A DNA stretch of 13,748 nucleotides from Pseudomonadota bacterium (GCA_023416455.1 JAEZHQ010000269.1:1-13748), one strand, 5' to 3'. Counted from the stretch's first letter, positions 6,434 through 13,101 are shown. Translations and numbers: made by a program. Notes: generated by a model from the letters alone, not told the origin.

Positions 6434-7456
6434 ATGCGGCAGAAACGGCCGATGCCCACCTCCCTTCTTCCGGCCTCCCCTTCCCCGACCCCTTCCTCCC
6501 CTCCCCTTGGGCCGGCCTCACCGGCCGGCGACGCGGCGCGGCGCCTTCCCGTCGTCGACGCGGCGCGCGGCGTGGCCCTGCTGGCCATGGCGGTCTACCA
6601 CGCCTGCTGGGACCTGAGCTTCCTCGGGCTGGCCACCTTCGACCTTCTGGGCGACCCGCTGTGGCTGGCCGCGCGCACGGCGATCCTCGGCAGCTTCCTG
6701 CTGCTGGCGGGGGTCAGCTTCGTGCTGGCGGCGGACCGGGGCCTCGACCGGCGCCGCTTCCTGGGGCGGCTGGCCCGGCTCGCCGCCGCCGCCGCCGCGG
6801 TGTCGGCGGTGTCCTACGCCCTGTTCCCGCAGAGCCCGATCTTCTTCGGGGTGCTGCACCACCTGGCGGTGGCCAGCCTGCTCGGCCTCCTCGTCCTGCG
6901 GCTGCCCTGGCCGGCGACGCTGGCGCTCGGGCTTGCGGTGATCGCGGCGGGCCGGACGGTGGCGCTGGCGCCGTTCGACGCGCCCTGGCTGCGCTGGGTC
7001 GGGCTGATGACCTTCGCACCGGAGTCCAACGACTATGTGCCGCTGTTCCCCTGGTTCGGCGGCGTGCTGATCGGAATCGCGCTGGGCCGGCTGTGGCTGC
7101 CCCGGCTGAAGGCGCCGCCCTCCCGGCCGGGCGCGGTCGGCCGCGGCTTCGCCTGGGCGGGGCGGCACAGCCTCGCCGTCTACCTGATCCACCAGCCCGT
7201 CCTGTTCGGCGCGCTGTCTCTGGTGGCGCTGGGCATCGGGGTCGAGGCGCCGGACGTCCGCAACTTCCTGGAAAGCTGCACCGCCAGCTGCGTCCAGTCC
7301 GGCGGCGAGGCCGCCCCCTGCACGGCGAGCTGCCGCTGCGTCGCGCAGGAGCTGGACCGTGCCGGCCTGTGGCAGGACTTCCTTGGCGACCGGCTCGACG
7401 CCGCCGGCCGCACCGGCTTCCAGGCGACCCTGCTCCGCTGCGGCGAGGCCGGCTGA
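6434..7456 (+). CDS. DUF1624/heparan-alpha-glucosaminide N-acetyltransferase-like membrane protein with Cys-rich tail
   Basis: The 340-aa polytopic inner-membrane protein has a Pro/Ser-rich N-terminus (1-36) and then a multi-helix core. Core hallmarks are 'VVDAARGVALLAMAVYHACW' (40-59), 'FFGVLHHLAVASLLGLL' (137-153) and 'YLIHQPVLFG' (250-259). His56, His142/143 and His253 are candidates for acyl transfer across the membrane. The family is related to HGSNAT and other membrane acyltransferases; bacterial substrates are mostly unknown. The last ~60 residues leave the membrane and carry six cysteines: C282, C286, C296, C300, C302 and C336. ATG 6434 was chosen for AGGG at 6422-6425. In-frame alternatives are GTG 6413 and ATG 6452. 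The gene lies 40 bp after the DMT gene and may be cotranscribed with it. It converges on the YihY gene, whose stop is 12 bp away. Confidence 0.85.
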   Translation: MRQKRPMPTSLLPASPSPTPSSPPLGPASPAGDAARRLPVVDAARGVALLAMAVYHACWDLSFLGLATFDLLGDPLWLAARTAILGSFLLLAGVSFVLAADRGLDRRRFLGRLARLAAAAAAVSAVSYALFPQSPIFFGVLHHLAVASLLGLLVLRLPWPATLALGLAVIAAGRTVALAPFDAPWLRWVGLMTFAPESNDYVPLFPWFGGVLIGIALGRLWLPRLKAPPSRPGAVGRGFAWAGRHSLAVYLIHQPVLFGALSLVALGIGVEAPDVRNFLESCTASCVQSGGEAAPCTASCRCVAQELDRAGLWQDFLGDRLDAAGRTGFQATLLRCGEAG

Positions 7457-7465
7457 GCGGCCGGC
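7448..7465. terminator. Symmetric hairpin between convergent genes
   Basis: GCCGGC-TGAGCG-GCCGGC forms a six-pair stem that includes the stop codon of the rightward DUF1624 gene. It lies four bases beyond the stop of the leftward YihY gene. It reads the same from both strands, so it could act in both directions, but there is no T-run on either side. Confidence 0.3.
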
Positions 7466-7468
7466 GGC

Positions 7469-8476
7469 TCAGGCCCGGCGCCGGCCGACGGTGTCGGCGA
7501 CGTAGGCGTCGCGCTGGCCGAGCGGCTTCTCGCCGCGCCCGTCCTCCCGGGTGGTGTCGCGGGCGGTCTGATGCTCGATCTCGGCGTTCAGTTCGGCCCC
7601 CAGCAGGATCACGTAGGAGGTCAGGTTGAACCACAGCAGCAGGACCACCACGGCGCCCACCGACCCGTAGGTCTCGTTGTAGGTGCCGAAGTTGGACACA
7701 TAGATCGAGAAGGCGGCCGAGCCGAGCAGCCACAGCGCCGTGGCCAGCGCCGATCCCCAGGTGACCCAGCGCCATTTCGGCTCGCGCCGGTCGGGGGCGT
7801 AGCGGTAGAGCGCCGCCAGCGCGATCAAGACAGCCACGGTCAGGATCGGCCAGCGCGCCAGGCTGGCGATCCAGTCGACGGGGGTGCCCCTCAGCCCCAG
7901 CAGGCTGATGGCGGCCGGAACGGCGACCACCAAGGCCAGCGTCATGATCATGAAGACAAGCCCGGCAACGGTCAGGGCAAGCGACAGGAAGGCCAGCTTG
8001 ACGAAGCCGCGCCGCTCCTCCTCGCCGTAGGCGATGTTGAGCGCGGTGATGAGGGAGTTGGTGCCGCGCGACGCGCTCCACAGGGTCAGCAGAAGGCCGA
8101 ACAGCGCCGCGATGCCCAGGCCCTGGGGCGGTGCCGAGGCGACGCTCTGCGCCTGGTCGTGGATGATCCGGAGCGCGTCCGGGGGCAGCAGCCCGGCAAG
8201 CTGCCCGGTCTGCTGCTCGATGCCCGCGGGGTCGGCGACGAGGCCGTAGATGGACACGGCCGCGGCCACGGCGGGGAAGATGGCGAGCAGCGCGTAATAG
8301 GCGACGCCGGCCGCCACCATGGAGATGTTGTCCTTGCCCAGCTCGTCCCAGACGCGCCAGAGGACGTCCTTCCAGCCCGCCTTCGGAATGGCCGAGGGAG
8401 TGTCGGCGTGCCGCCCCCGGCCGTCCATCCGGACCTGCGGGTAGCGGTAATGGTGGCGTCGGCTCAGCCCCAGCAT
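7469..8476 (-). CDS. YihY/virulence factor BrkB family membrane protein
   Basis: The 335-aa inner-membrane protein has about six transmembrane helices. Family features run through the chain: 'KDNISMVAAGVAYYALLAIF' (48-67), 'GIAALFGLLLTLWSASRGTN' (121-140), 'LITALNIAYGEEERRGFVK' (142-160), 'RWVTWGSALATALWLLGSAA' (236-255), and 'NFGTYNETYGSVGAVVVLLL' (262-281) followed by 'LLGAELNAEIE'. The N-terminal 30 residues and the C-terminal 40 are charged and cytoplasmic. The old name 'ribonuclease BN' for this family is wrong, and its molecular role is unsettled. Some members are linked to envelope or stress phenotypes. The start is ATG 8476, with GAGGG nine bases upstream. That ribosome site overlaps the TGA of the preceding DUF3618-DUF2383 gene, and the coding gap is only 12 bp, so the two are almost certainly cotranscribed. 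Confidence 0.9.
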   Translation of the reverse strand: MLGLSRRHHYRYPQVRMDGRGRHADTPSAIPKAGWKDVLWRVWDELGKDNISMVAAGVAYYALLAIFPAVAAAVSIYGLVADPAGIEQQTGQLAGLLPPDALRIIHDQAQSVASAPPQGLGIAALFGLLLTLWSASRGTNSLITALNIAYGEEERRGFVKLAFLSLALTVAGLVFMIMTLALVVAVPAAISLLGLRGTPVDWIASLARWPILTVAVLIALAALYRYAPDRREPKWRWVTWGSALATALWLLGSAAFSIYVSNFGTYNETYGSVGAVVVLLLWFNLTSYVILLGAELNAEIEHQTARDTTREDGRGEKPLGQRDAYVADTVGRRRA

Positions 8477-8488
8477 GCCGATACGCCC

Positions 8489-9265
8489 TCAGGCGACCGC
8501 TTCGCGCAGCGCGCCGACCCGGTGGCGCACCGTCTCGATTTCGTGGAAATGGGCGCCGACGACCACCCGAAGCTCCTCCGGCAGAGGTTCGTGCAGGGCC
8601 TCGCGGAACAGCGCCAGGGTGTGATCCACGCCGCGCTCCAGCCCGCCCAGCACGCCGGCGCGCGTGCGCGCCCCGGCGATTTCACCGCGCAGTTCCTCCC
8701 AGGCCGGGTGCACCGGGCCTTCGCGGTCGAACCGGCCGGCGTGCCGGTGCAACTCCTCCTCCAGCGCGGCGGCGCTGCGGTCGAGCTGGACCGCGACCTG
8801 GGTCAGCCGGGGCGTCAGCCCGGGATCGTCGAGGATCATGTCCGCCTGGCGGAAGCCGGTCGCGCCCTGGCGGCAGGCGCTGGTCAGCCCGCTCATGAGG
8901 ATGCTCAGGCGCTGGTCGGACAGCGGCGGCACCACCGCGTCCGCCGGCGCCGCCACCTCCGGCGTGCGCGAGACGCTCCAGGCCAGCCACAGCGCCCCCG
9001 CCGCCATCACCGCCAGCGGCCAGGGGTTGGCGCGGATGGCGCGGGCCACCCGCGAGGGGTTGCCCTCGATCACGTCGCGCGCGACGTCGATGACCCCGCC
9101 GGACAGCTGGCCCGGCGACAGGCGGAACTCGATCTCGTCGAGGACCGAATCCATGCGCGTCCGAATGTCCTGAATATCCCGCTCGATCTCGTCCGGTCCG
9201 CGGCGGCCGCGCGCGGTCACGGCGGGATCCCCGGTGCTGGCGGCCGTGTCGGTGGCTCGGTTCAT
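8489..9265 (-). CDS. DUF3618-transmembrane-DUF2383 (PA2169-like four-helix bundle) protein
   Basis: The 258-aa protein has three parts. Residues 22-54 match DUF3618, with 'IERDIQDIRTRMDSVLDEIE' (27-46) then 'FRLSPGQL', a pattern usually followed by a membrane helix. Residues 80-98 ('NPWPLAVMAAGALWLAWSV') form that helix. Residues ~116-258 match the DUF2383/PA2169 ferritin-like four-helix bundle: 'GATGFRQADMILDD', a 'HPAWEELRGEIAG' segment, 'ERGVDHTLALFREALHEPLP' and 'HFHEIETVRHRVGALREA'. The function of either domain is unknown. Both are common among alphaproteobacterial stress-regulon and membrane-associated proteins. I chose ATG 9265 because a strong GGGGAG sits eight bases upstream. An ATG at 9379 would add 38 residues across the predicted promoter. 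It is the first gene of an operon with YihY. Confidence 0.82.
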   Translation of the reverse strand: MNRATDTAASTGDPAVTARGRRGPDEIERDIQDIRTRMDSVLDEIEFRLSPGQLSGGVIDVARDVIEGNPSRVARAIRANPWPLAVMAAGALWLAWSVSRTPEVAAPADAVVPPLSDQRLSILMSGLTSACRQGATGFRQADMILDDPGLTPRLTQVAVQLDRSAAALEEELHRHAGRFDREGPVHPAWEELRGEIAGARTRAGVLGGLERGVDHTLALFREALHEPLPEELRVVVGAHFHEIETVRHRVGALREAVA

Positions 9266-9299
9266 GCCGGCGACTCCCCCACTTGAGACTGCCGCAAGG

Positions 9300-9325
9300 A
9301 ACACGCCGCAAAGGCCGAAGGTTCC
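9300..9325 (-). promoter_or_regulatory. EcfG-like (general stress response) promoter
   Basis: On the minus strand GGAAC (9325-9321) is followed after 17 bases by TGTT (9303-9300). EcfG sigma factors of alphaproteobacteria recognise GGAAC-N16/17-CGTT, so only one -10 base differs. Transcription would begin about 25-30 bases before the ATG at 9265, leaving room for the GGGGAG ribosome site. DUF3618, DUF2383 and YihY proteins are typical members of such stress regulons, which strengthens the call. Confidence 0.5.
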
Positions 9326-9479
9326 GGCCCCGCCCCAGCCGCGGCGCCGGTCATACGGCCGGCACATGAACGCTTCCATGATCGGCCGGCCGCATGACCC
9401 TCACGCACAGCGCTGCGCACCGGGCCGTCGGGTTTGAATCCAAGGCGCTTGATGGGGACGCCGCCATGCGCCGTCCGCA

Positions 9480-10133
9480 TCAGAGCGCGGCGGACGCCAC
9501 CAGGACCTCCAGGCTGCCGCGCCAGATCATCTCCAGCGCCACGTAGGTGATGACCACCAGGCCGACATAGGCGATCCAGTGGAAGCGGCCGAGCAGGCGC
9601 GCGATGACGCTGGCCGCCGCCCCCATCAGAGCCACCGACAGCAGGAGCCCCAGGGCCAGGATGTAGGGATGCTCTCGCGCCGCCCCCGCCACCGCCAGCA
9701 CATTGTCCAGCGACATGGAGACGTCGGCGACGATGACCTCCCAGATGGCCGTGCGCACCGGCTTGGTGCCGGCCGCCATTTCGGCCGGCTCGTCCCCGGT
9801 CGCCGCCCCCGAATCGGCCACCAGGGCCGCCGCCTGCGCCTCCTCCCGCTGGGCGCGCAGTTCGCGGAACAGCTTCCAGCACACCCACAGCAGCAGCAGG
9901 CCGCCGGCCAGGGTCAGGCCGATGATGCTGAGCAGGTGGGTGGTGAGCAGCGCGAAGAGGATGCGCAGCACCACCGCCGCCGCGATGCCCCAGAAGATGA
10001 CCCGGGCGCGCTTGTCCCGCGAGACGCCGGCTGCGGCCATGCCGACGACGATGGCGTTGTCGCCGGCCAGCACGAGGTCGATGAAAACCACCTGGCCGAA
10101 GGCGATCAGTTCAGGAAGCAGGAAATCGGGCAC
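9480..10133 (-). CDS. TerC-family (YjbE-type) membrane protein, likely metal/Mn2+ homeostasis
   Basis: The 217-aa integral membrane protein has two homologous halves, each with the TerC signature: 'FIDLVLAGDNAIVVGMAAAG' (residues 17-36; Asp19, Asp25, Asn26) and 'VIVADVSMSLDNVLAVAGAA' (133-152; Asp137, Asp143, Asn144). The Asp/Asn pairs are thought to bind metal within the membrane. The halves are joined by a cytoplasmic linker (~93-128) rich in Ala, Glu and Gln. Related proteins (Alx, MntP-linked TerC, YceF) export Mn2+ or metallate secreted proteins. The name from tellurite resistance does not imply that function here. The start is GTG 10133; TGAGGA lies 11 bases upstream, slightly long. A strong promoter and a long structured leader precede it. 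The gene is divergent from the histidine phosphatase. Confidence 0.9.
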   Translation of the reverse strand: MPDFLLPELIAFGQVVFIDLVLAGDNAIVVGMAAAGVSRDKRARVIFWGIAAAVVLRILFALLTTHLLSIIGLTLAGGLLLLWVCWKLFRELRAQREEAQAAALVADSGAATGDEPAEMAAGTKPVRTAIWEVIVADVSMSLDNVLAVAGAAREHPYILALGLLLSVALMGAAASVIARLLGRFHWIAYVGLVVITYVALEMIWRGSLEVLVASAAL

Positions 10134-10253
10134 GGGGGGCGTCGTCCTCAGCGTCTGTGGACCGGCCGAGTTCGCGAAGGAGCGGGCTCTGATCCGGAAA
10201 GGTCCGTTACCGCCGGGCGCCGGCCTCCGCCGGTGCCGCCCTGCGGGCCTCCG
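10134..10253 (-). promoter_or_regulatory. Structured 5' leader of the TerC gene (candidate regulatory RNA)
   Basis: From the predicted transcript start near 10253 to the GTG at 10133 there are about 120 untranslated bases with much self-complementarity. Two copies of GGCGGAGGCC occur near the start. A GGACC (10205-10201) can pair with GGTCC (10163-10159) to close a loop of about 37 bases. TerC/YjbE genes are often controlled by the yybP-ykoY Mn2+ riboswitch. I looked for its conserved GGGGAGUA segment and did not find it. It may be a different leader or simply a GC-rich UTR. Confidence 0.3.
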
Positions 10254-10259
10254 CCAGCC

Positions 10260-10288
10260 CTATAGTCCTCCACCGGGCCGGCGCGCAA
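10260..10288 (-). promoter_or_regulatory. Strong housekeeping-type promoter of the TerC gene
   Basis: On the minus strand TTGCGC (10288-10283) and CTATAG (10265-10260) are separated by exactly 17 bases. This is a very good fit to the alphaproteobacterial RpoD pattern. Transcription would start near 10253. Confidence 0.6.
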
Positions 10289-10415
10289 CCCCGCACCGAC
10301 GCTGGCGCTACCACGATGGGCGGATTGCATCGCCTTGCGCGATCCCCGATGTCCTGTGCCAGAATGGCGCACCCGGATCACCGGGGCGTTGGAATGGGCT
10401 GTCGCGCGGAAACTC

Positions 10416-10958
10416 ATGAAAGTTGGTCTGGTCCGTCATTTCGAGGTCGTCATCGGGCTGCCGCACCGCCAGTGGGTGACGCCGGAACAGATCACACGCT
10501 GGCTGGCCGACTACGACGTCGCGGACATCCGGCCGGGCGCGGTCGATCTCGGCGGGATCGATTGGACCCGCTGCATCTCCAGCGATTCCCCCCGCGCCCT
10601 GAAGACCGCACACAGCATCTACCAGGGCCGGATCGACGCCACGCCCATGCTGCGCGAGCCGGCGCTGCGGCCGATCTCCCGCCAGAACATCCGGATGCCC
10701 TTCCCGGTGTGGACGATGCTGCTGCGCCTCGCCTGGCTGACCTCCCACCCCTCCCAGCGCGAGGCCAAGTCCGTCTTCCTCGACAATGTCCGCACCTTCG
10801 CCAACGAGGTGCTGCCGCGCAGCGCCGAGAACACGCTGGTCGTCGGCCATGCGGGATTCATGATCTTCCTGCGCAAGGAGCTGCTGCGCCAGGGCTTCCG
10901 CGGACCGAAATTCACGATCCCCGACAACGGCCGGCTCTACGTCTTCGAAAAGGCCTGA
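10416..10958 (+). CDS. Histidine phosphatase (phosphoglycerate mutase-like) family protein
   Basis: The 180-aa cytoplasmic protein fits histidine phosphatase superfamily branch 1. The N-terminal 'MKVGLVRHFEV' carries the nucleophile His8 next to Arg7, 'ISSDSPRALKTA' (54-65) has the phosphate-binding Arg60, 'LRE' has Glu81 as a likely proton donor, and 'LVVGHAGFM' (141-149) has the second His145. All four catalytic elements are present, but the usual RHG is RHF. An unusual segment, 'RQNIRMPFPVWTMLLRLAWL' (89-108), replaces the typical helical insert. Such proteins dephosphorylate sugars, nucleotides or proteins; the substrate cannot be read from sequence. ATG 10416 places the beta-strand and RH motif at the terminus as expected, with GGAAA just upstream. 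It is convergent with DUF2336 across a 10-bp gap. Confidence 0.85.
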   Translation: MKVGLVRHFEVVIGLPHRQWVTPEQITRWLADYDVADIRPGAVDLGGIDWTRCISSDSPRALKTAHSIYQGRIDATPMLREPALRPISRQNIRMPFPVWTMLLRLAWLTSHPSQREAKSVFLDNVRTFANEVLPRSAENTLVVGHAGFMIFLRKELLRQGFRGPKFTIPDNGRLYVFEKA

Positions 10959-10968
10959 TGGCGGCGCC

Positions 10969-12087
10969 CTACCGCCCGCCGTCCGGAACCATCAGGTCGC
11001 CGAGCTTGGCCAGCAGATACTCCAGATCCTCCGGCGCCAGATCCTCGTACTGGGTCAGGATGCGCTCGATCATCCGGCGGCGGTGCCGCTCGATGTCACC
11101 CTCCTCGCCGTCGTAGGGGGTCTCCTTCAGCACCTCGATGGCGATGCGGCAGGCCGGCAGCAGGGCCGGCGGCAGGCCGGCCTTGTCATACATGGATTTC
11201 AGCCCCAGCCGTCCGGCGTCGTGGATCAGCAGGCGTGCGTTGGTCAGCGGCACGTTGGCGAGGTGCGCCATCGCCGTCTCGAAGAAGGCGATGTCGCCCA
11301 TGCACAGCGCCCGGATCATCAGCGGCGGGGTCAGGCGCCGGTTGCGCGACAGCTGGACGACCAGCCGCTCCAGCGCGCCCTCGTCGCTTTCGCCGGTGAG
11401 CAGCGACACCGTGGCCCGTTCGCGGCTTTGCAGGATGAGGTCGGACGCCACCTGGGCCGGCAGCTCATGGTGGGTGACGAGGTGCCTCTGCAAGGTCTCC
11501 GACACCACGGCGACCAGCCGCTCGGCGATGGTGATGGGCAGCCGCGAGCGATAGACCAGCGGCTCCTGCACGGACGGGCTGCCGGCGAAGCGGTCGATCA
11601 CCCGGCCGAGGCTGCGCTCGCCCAGCTCCGCCCCTTCGTTGGCGACCAGCGCCGCGACCGTCCCTTCCGAGGCGGTCTCGATCAGCGCGTTGGCCACGCT
11701 GGCCGGCACCGTCGGCCGCTGGGCGATGGCGGCGTGCTTGGCGTCGGTGCCGGTGCGCACGATCTCCACCAGATCGGCGTCGGTCAGGACGGTGGAGACG
11801 CTGAGCACGGGAATGGCCACCGATTCCACGTCGCGCGCCAGGGTCAGCGCCACGTCGCGCGGCAGCGACGGGCTGGTCTTCAGGTTCTCGGCCAGCGACT
11901 GGCGCACCCGCAGCACGGCGTCGCGCGCCATGACGCGGATGATGTCCTCGGCCAGCTTGCGTTCCGCCGCCGACAGCTCGGCGCCGTCGAACTGGCGGGC
12001 GACCTTGGCGGCGAGGTGGGAGCGGCTGTCCGGCGAGGGATCCGCCAGCAGCCGGGAGACGTCGTCCTTTGTCAGATGGTCGGCCAT
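10969..12087 (-). CDS. DUF2336 domain-containing protein
   Basis: The 372-aa soluble protein has no signal peptide or membrane helix. It is rich in short amphipathic helices resembling HEAT-type repeats, for example 'AERKLAEDIIRVMARDAVLR', 'RDVALTLARDVESVAIPVLS' and the clearly repetitive 'TGTDAKHAAIAQRPTVPASV'. This matches DUF2336, an uncharacterised family largely limited to alphaproteobacteria and often found near signalling genes. The C-terminal third ('RRLTPPLMIRALCMGDIAFF', then 'ETAMAHLANVPLTNARLLIH') is the best-conserved family segment. Start ATG 12087 follows GGGGAGGG about ten bases upstream. It has its own AT-rich promoter region with inverted repeats, so it is probably individually regulated. 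Its function is unknown; a scaffold role is a guess from the repeat structure. Confidence 0.85.
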   Translation of the reverse strand: MADHLTKDDVSRLLADPSPDSRSHLAAKVARQFDGAELSAAERKLAEDIIRVMARDAVLRVRQSLAENLKTSPSLPRDVALTLARDVESVAIPVLSVSTVLTDADLVEIVRTGTDAKHAAIAQRPTVPASVANALIETASEGTVAALVANEGAELGERSLGRVIDRFAGSPSVQEPLVYRSRLPITIAERLVAVVSETLQRHLVTHHELPAQVASDLILQSRERATVSLLTGESDEGALERLVVQLSRNRRLTPPLMIRALCMGDIAFFETAMAHLANVPLTNARLLIHDAGRLGLKSMYDKAGLPPALLPACRIAIEVLKETPYDGEEGDIERHRRRMIERILTQYEDLAPEDLEYLLAKLGDLMVPDGGR

Positions 12088-12128
12088 GGCCCCCGGTCCC
12101 TCCCCGCCCTGAGGATCGCATCCCGTTC

Positions 12129-12170
12129 ATTCGATGGAACGAATATACGATGGTAATAATATAACGAAAC
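12129..12170 (-). promoter_or_regulatory. AT-rich promoter with overlapping inverted repeat, DUF2336 gene
   Basis: On the minus strand TATATT (12147-12142) is a good -10, with a weak GTTTCG (12170-12165) seventeen bases upstream. The predicted start is about 48 bases before the ATG. A 16-base inverted repeat ATTCG-N6-CGAAT (12129-12144) overlaps the -10 and the expected start site, where a repressor would act. The AT-rich block 12126-12180 stands out sharply from the surrounding DNA. Confidence 0.45.
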
Positions 12171-12187
12171 GGTTGAACCTTCCTTAA

Positions 12188-12242
12188 CGCGGGCGGCCCG
12201 CGCCGGTACCGGCGAAAAGCCAGCACCGGCACCGGCGAAAAG
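12188..12242. repeat. Cluster of palindromes and a direct repeat
   Basis: Three repeat elements abut here. CGCGGGC-G-GCCCGCG (12188-12202) is a 7-bp inverted repeat around one base. CGCCGGTACCGGCG (12201-12214) is a perfect 14-bp palindrome. ACCGGCGAAAAG occurs twice, at 12208-12219 and 12231-12242, with a 23-bp period. The cluster lies between the stop of the His-rich protein gene and the DUF2336 promoter. It may be a terminator region, a protein-binding array, or both. Confidence 0.6.
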
Positions 12243-12256
12243 ACGACGCGCGCCGC

Positions 12257-13030
12257 TCACGGCGTGACGAAGCGCGGCGGCTCGGGCAGGACGGAGGGCC
12301 GCCGCCGCCCGCCGCGCAGGGCCAGCTCGACAAGGGCCGCCTGCTCCTCGACCGTGATCATCGCCTGCGAGGTCACCTCCAGAGACCGGTCCTCGTAGAC
12401 GCAGCTCCCCGGGTGGAGCGCCTCCCAGCGCCGGATGGTCTCGTCGCGCTCGCGCAGCAGGCCGCGGATCTGCGGACGGAACAGGCGCATCAACGCTGTG
12501 ATCCAGCGGTTGGCCGGCCAGGAGGGGCGGGCGTGGTCGACCACGAAGCCGTCGAGCATGCGGATGACGTCGGCCGCCGCGTACCAGGTCTCGCCGGTGA
12601 CCCAGCGGTTGGTGGTGAACAGCCGCACCGGCTGCCCCGCCACGTCCATGGCGATGCCGATGAGGTGGGAGAGCGCGTCGTTGTCGCCCTCCGGCTCGAC
12701 GGTGCCGGGCAGCGGCGCCGGGCGCAGGCCGGCCGGCATGCCGAGCGGGCGCAGGAAGGTGTGGAAATGGCCGTGCTCGCCGGGCGGCCGCTCGGATTCC
12801 GGATGGCAGTGGTAATAGTACTGGGCGTGGAACTCGGCGTCGTAGACGTCGCCCGGCGGATAATGGCGCCATTCAAAGGGCGTGCCGTGCCCGCGCAGAA
12901 GCTCGCCCACCACCGTGTCGCCGGTCTTGGCGAGCACGCGCTGGCAGGTCTTCACCTCCCGCGCCGCCTCGGCCATCGCCTCCAGTTCCTCGCGGGGAAG
13001 TCCTGGAAGCTCCGTCATCCACCGATCCAT
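12257..13030 (-). CDS. Conserved hypothetical protein with histidine-rich motif (possibly DUF6969)
   Basis: This soluble protein of about 257 aa has no signal peptide or membrane helix. I recall it only tentatively as the DUF6969 type. Its distinctive block is 'FEWRHYPPGDVYDAEFHAQY', then 'YYHCHPESERPPGEHGHFHT' and 'FLR', giving seven histidines in a 35-residue window (His56, 68, 74, 76, 86, 88, 90). That pattern suggests metal binding. A second conserved-looking block is 'TTNRWVTGETWYAAADVIRM' with 'FVVDHARPSWPANRWI'. The C-terminus is helical and basic. The start is ambiguous: GTG 13045, ATG 13030 and ATG 13018 are all in frame, and none has a strong ribosome site. I used ATG 13030. A candidate promoter lies just upstream, so it is probably transcribed separately from the lipoprotein gene to its right. 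Confidence 0.7.
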   Translation of the reverse strand: MDRWMTELPGLPREELEAMAEAAREVKTCQRVLAKTGDTVVGELLRGHGTPFEWRHYPPGDVYDAEFHAQYYYHCHPESERPPGEHGHFHTFLRPLGMPAGLRPAPLPGTVEPEGDNDALSHLIGIAMDVAGQPVRLFTTNRWVTGETWYAAADVIRMLDGFVVDHARPSWPANRWITALMRLFRPQIRGLLRERDETIRRWEALHPGSCVYEDRSLEVTSQAMITVEEQAALVELALRGGRRRPSVLPEPPRFVTP

Positions 13031-13066
13031 CCCGCCGCCCGCCACACCGTCCGTCGCTGGACACTA

Positions 13067-13096
13067 CGTATACGGAAACATGGGCGCCGCAAGCAA
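13067..13096 (-). promoter_or_regulatory. Candidate promoter of the His-rich hypothetical gene
   Basis: On the minus strand TTGCTT (13096-13091) and TATACG (13072-13067) are 18 bases apart, or 17 if GTATAC is taken as the -10. They lie in the short gap after the lipoprotein gene stop. Transcription would start near 13060, just ahead of all three candidate starts. Confidence 0.45.
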
Positions 13097-13101
13097 TGTC
13101 C

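Noticed and set aside
7571..9286. A 571-codon plus-strand frame opposite the YihY and DUF3618-DUF2383 genes
   Set aside because: It is a Gln/Gly/Arg-rich antisense shadow spanning two real genes and their junction.
9421..9479. A terminator after the TerC gene (GGACG/CGTCC inverted repeat)
   Set aside because: Only five outer pairs form before mismatches, and no T-run follows.
10134..10253. A yybP-ykoY Mn2+ riboswitch in the TerC leader
   Set aside because: It is expected for this gene family, but the conserved GGGGAGUA segment is not present in the leader as read. It is kept only as an unclassified structured leader.
10959..10968. A bidirectional terminator between the histidine phosphatase and DUF2336 genes
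   Set aside because: The gap is only 10 bp and no stable hairpin or T-run is visible.
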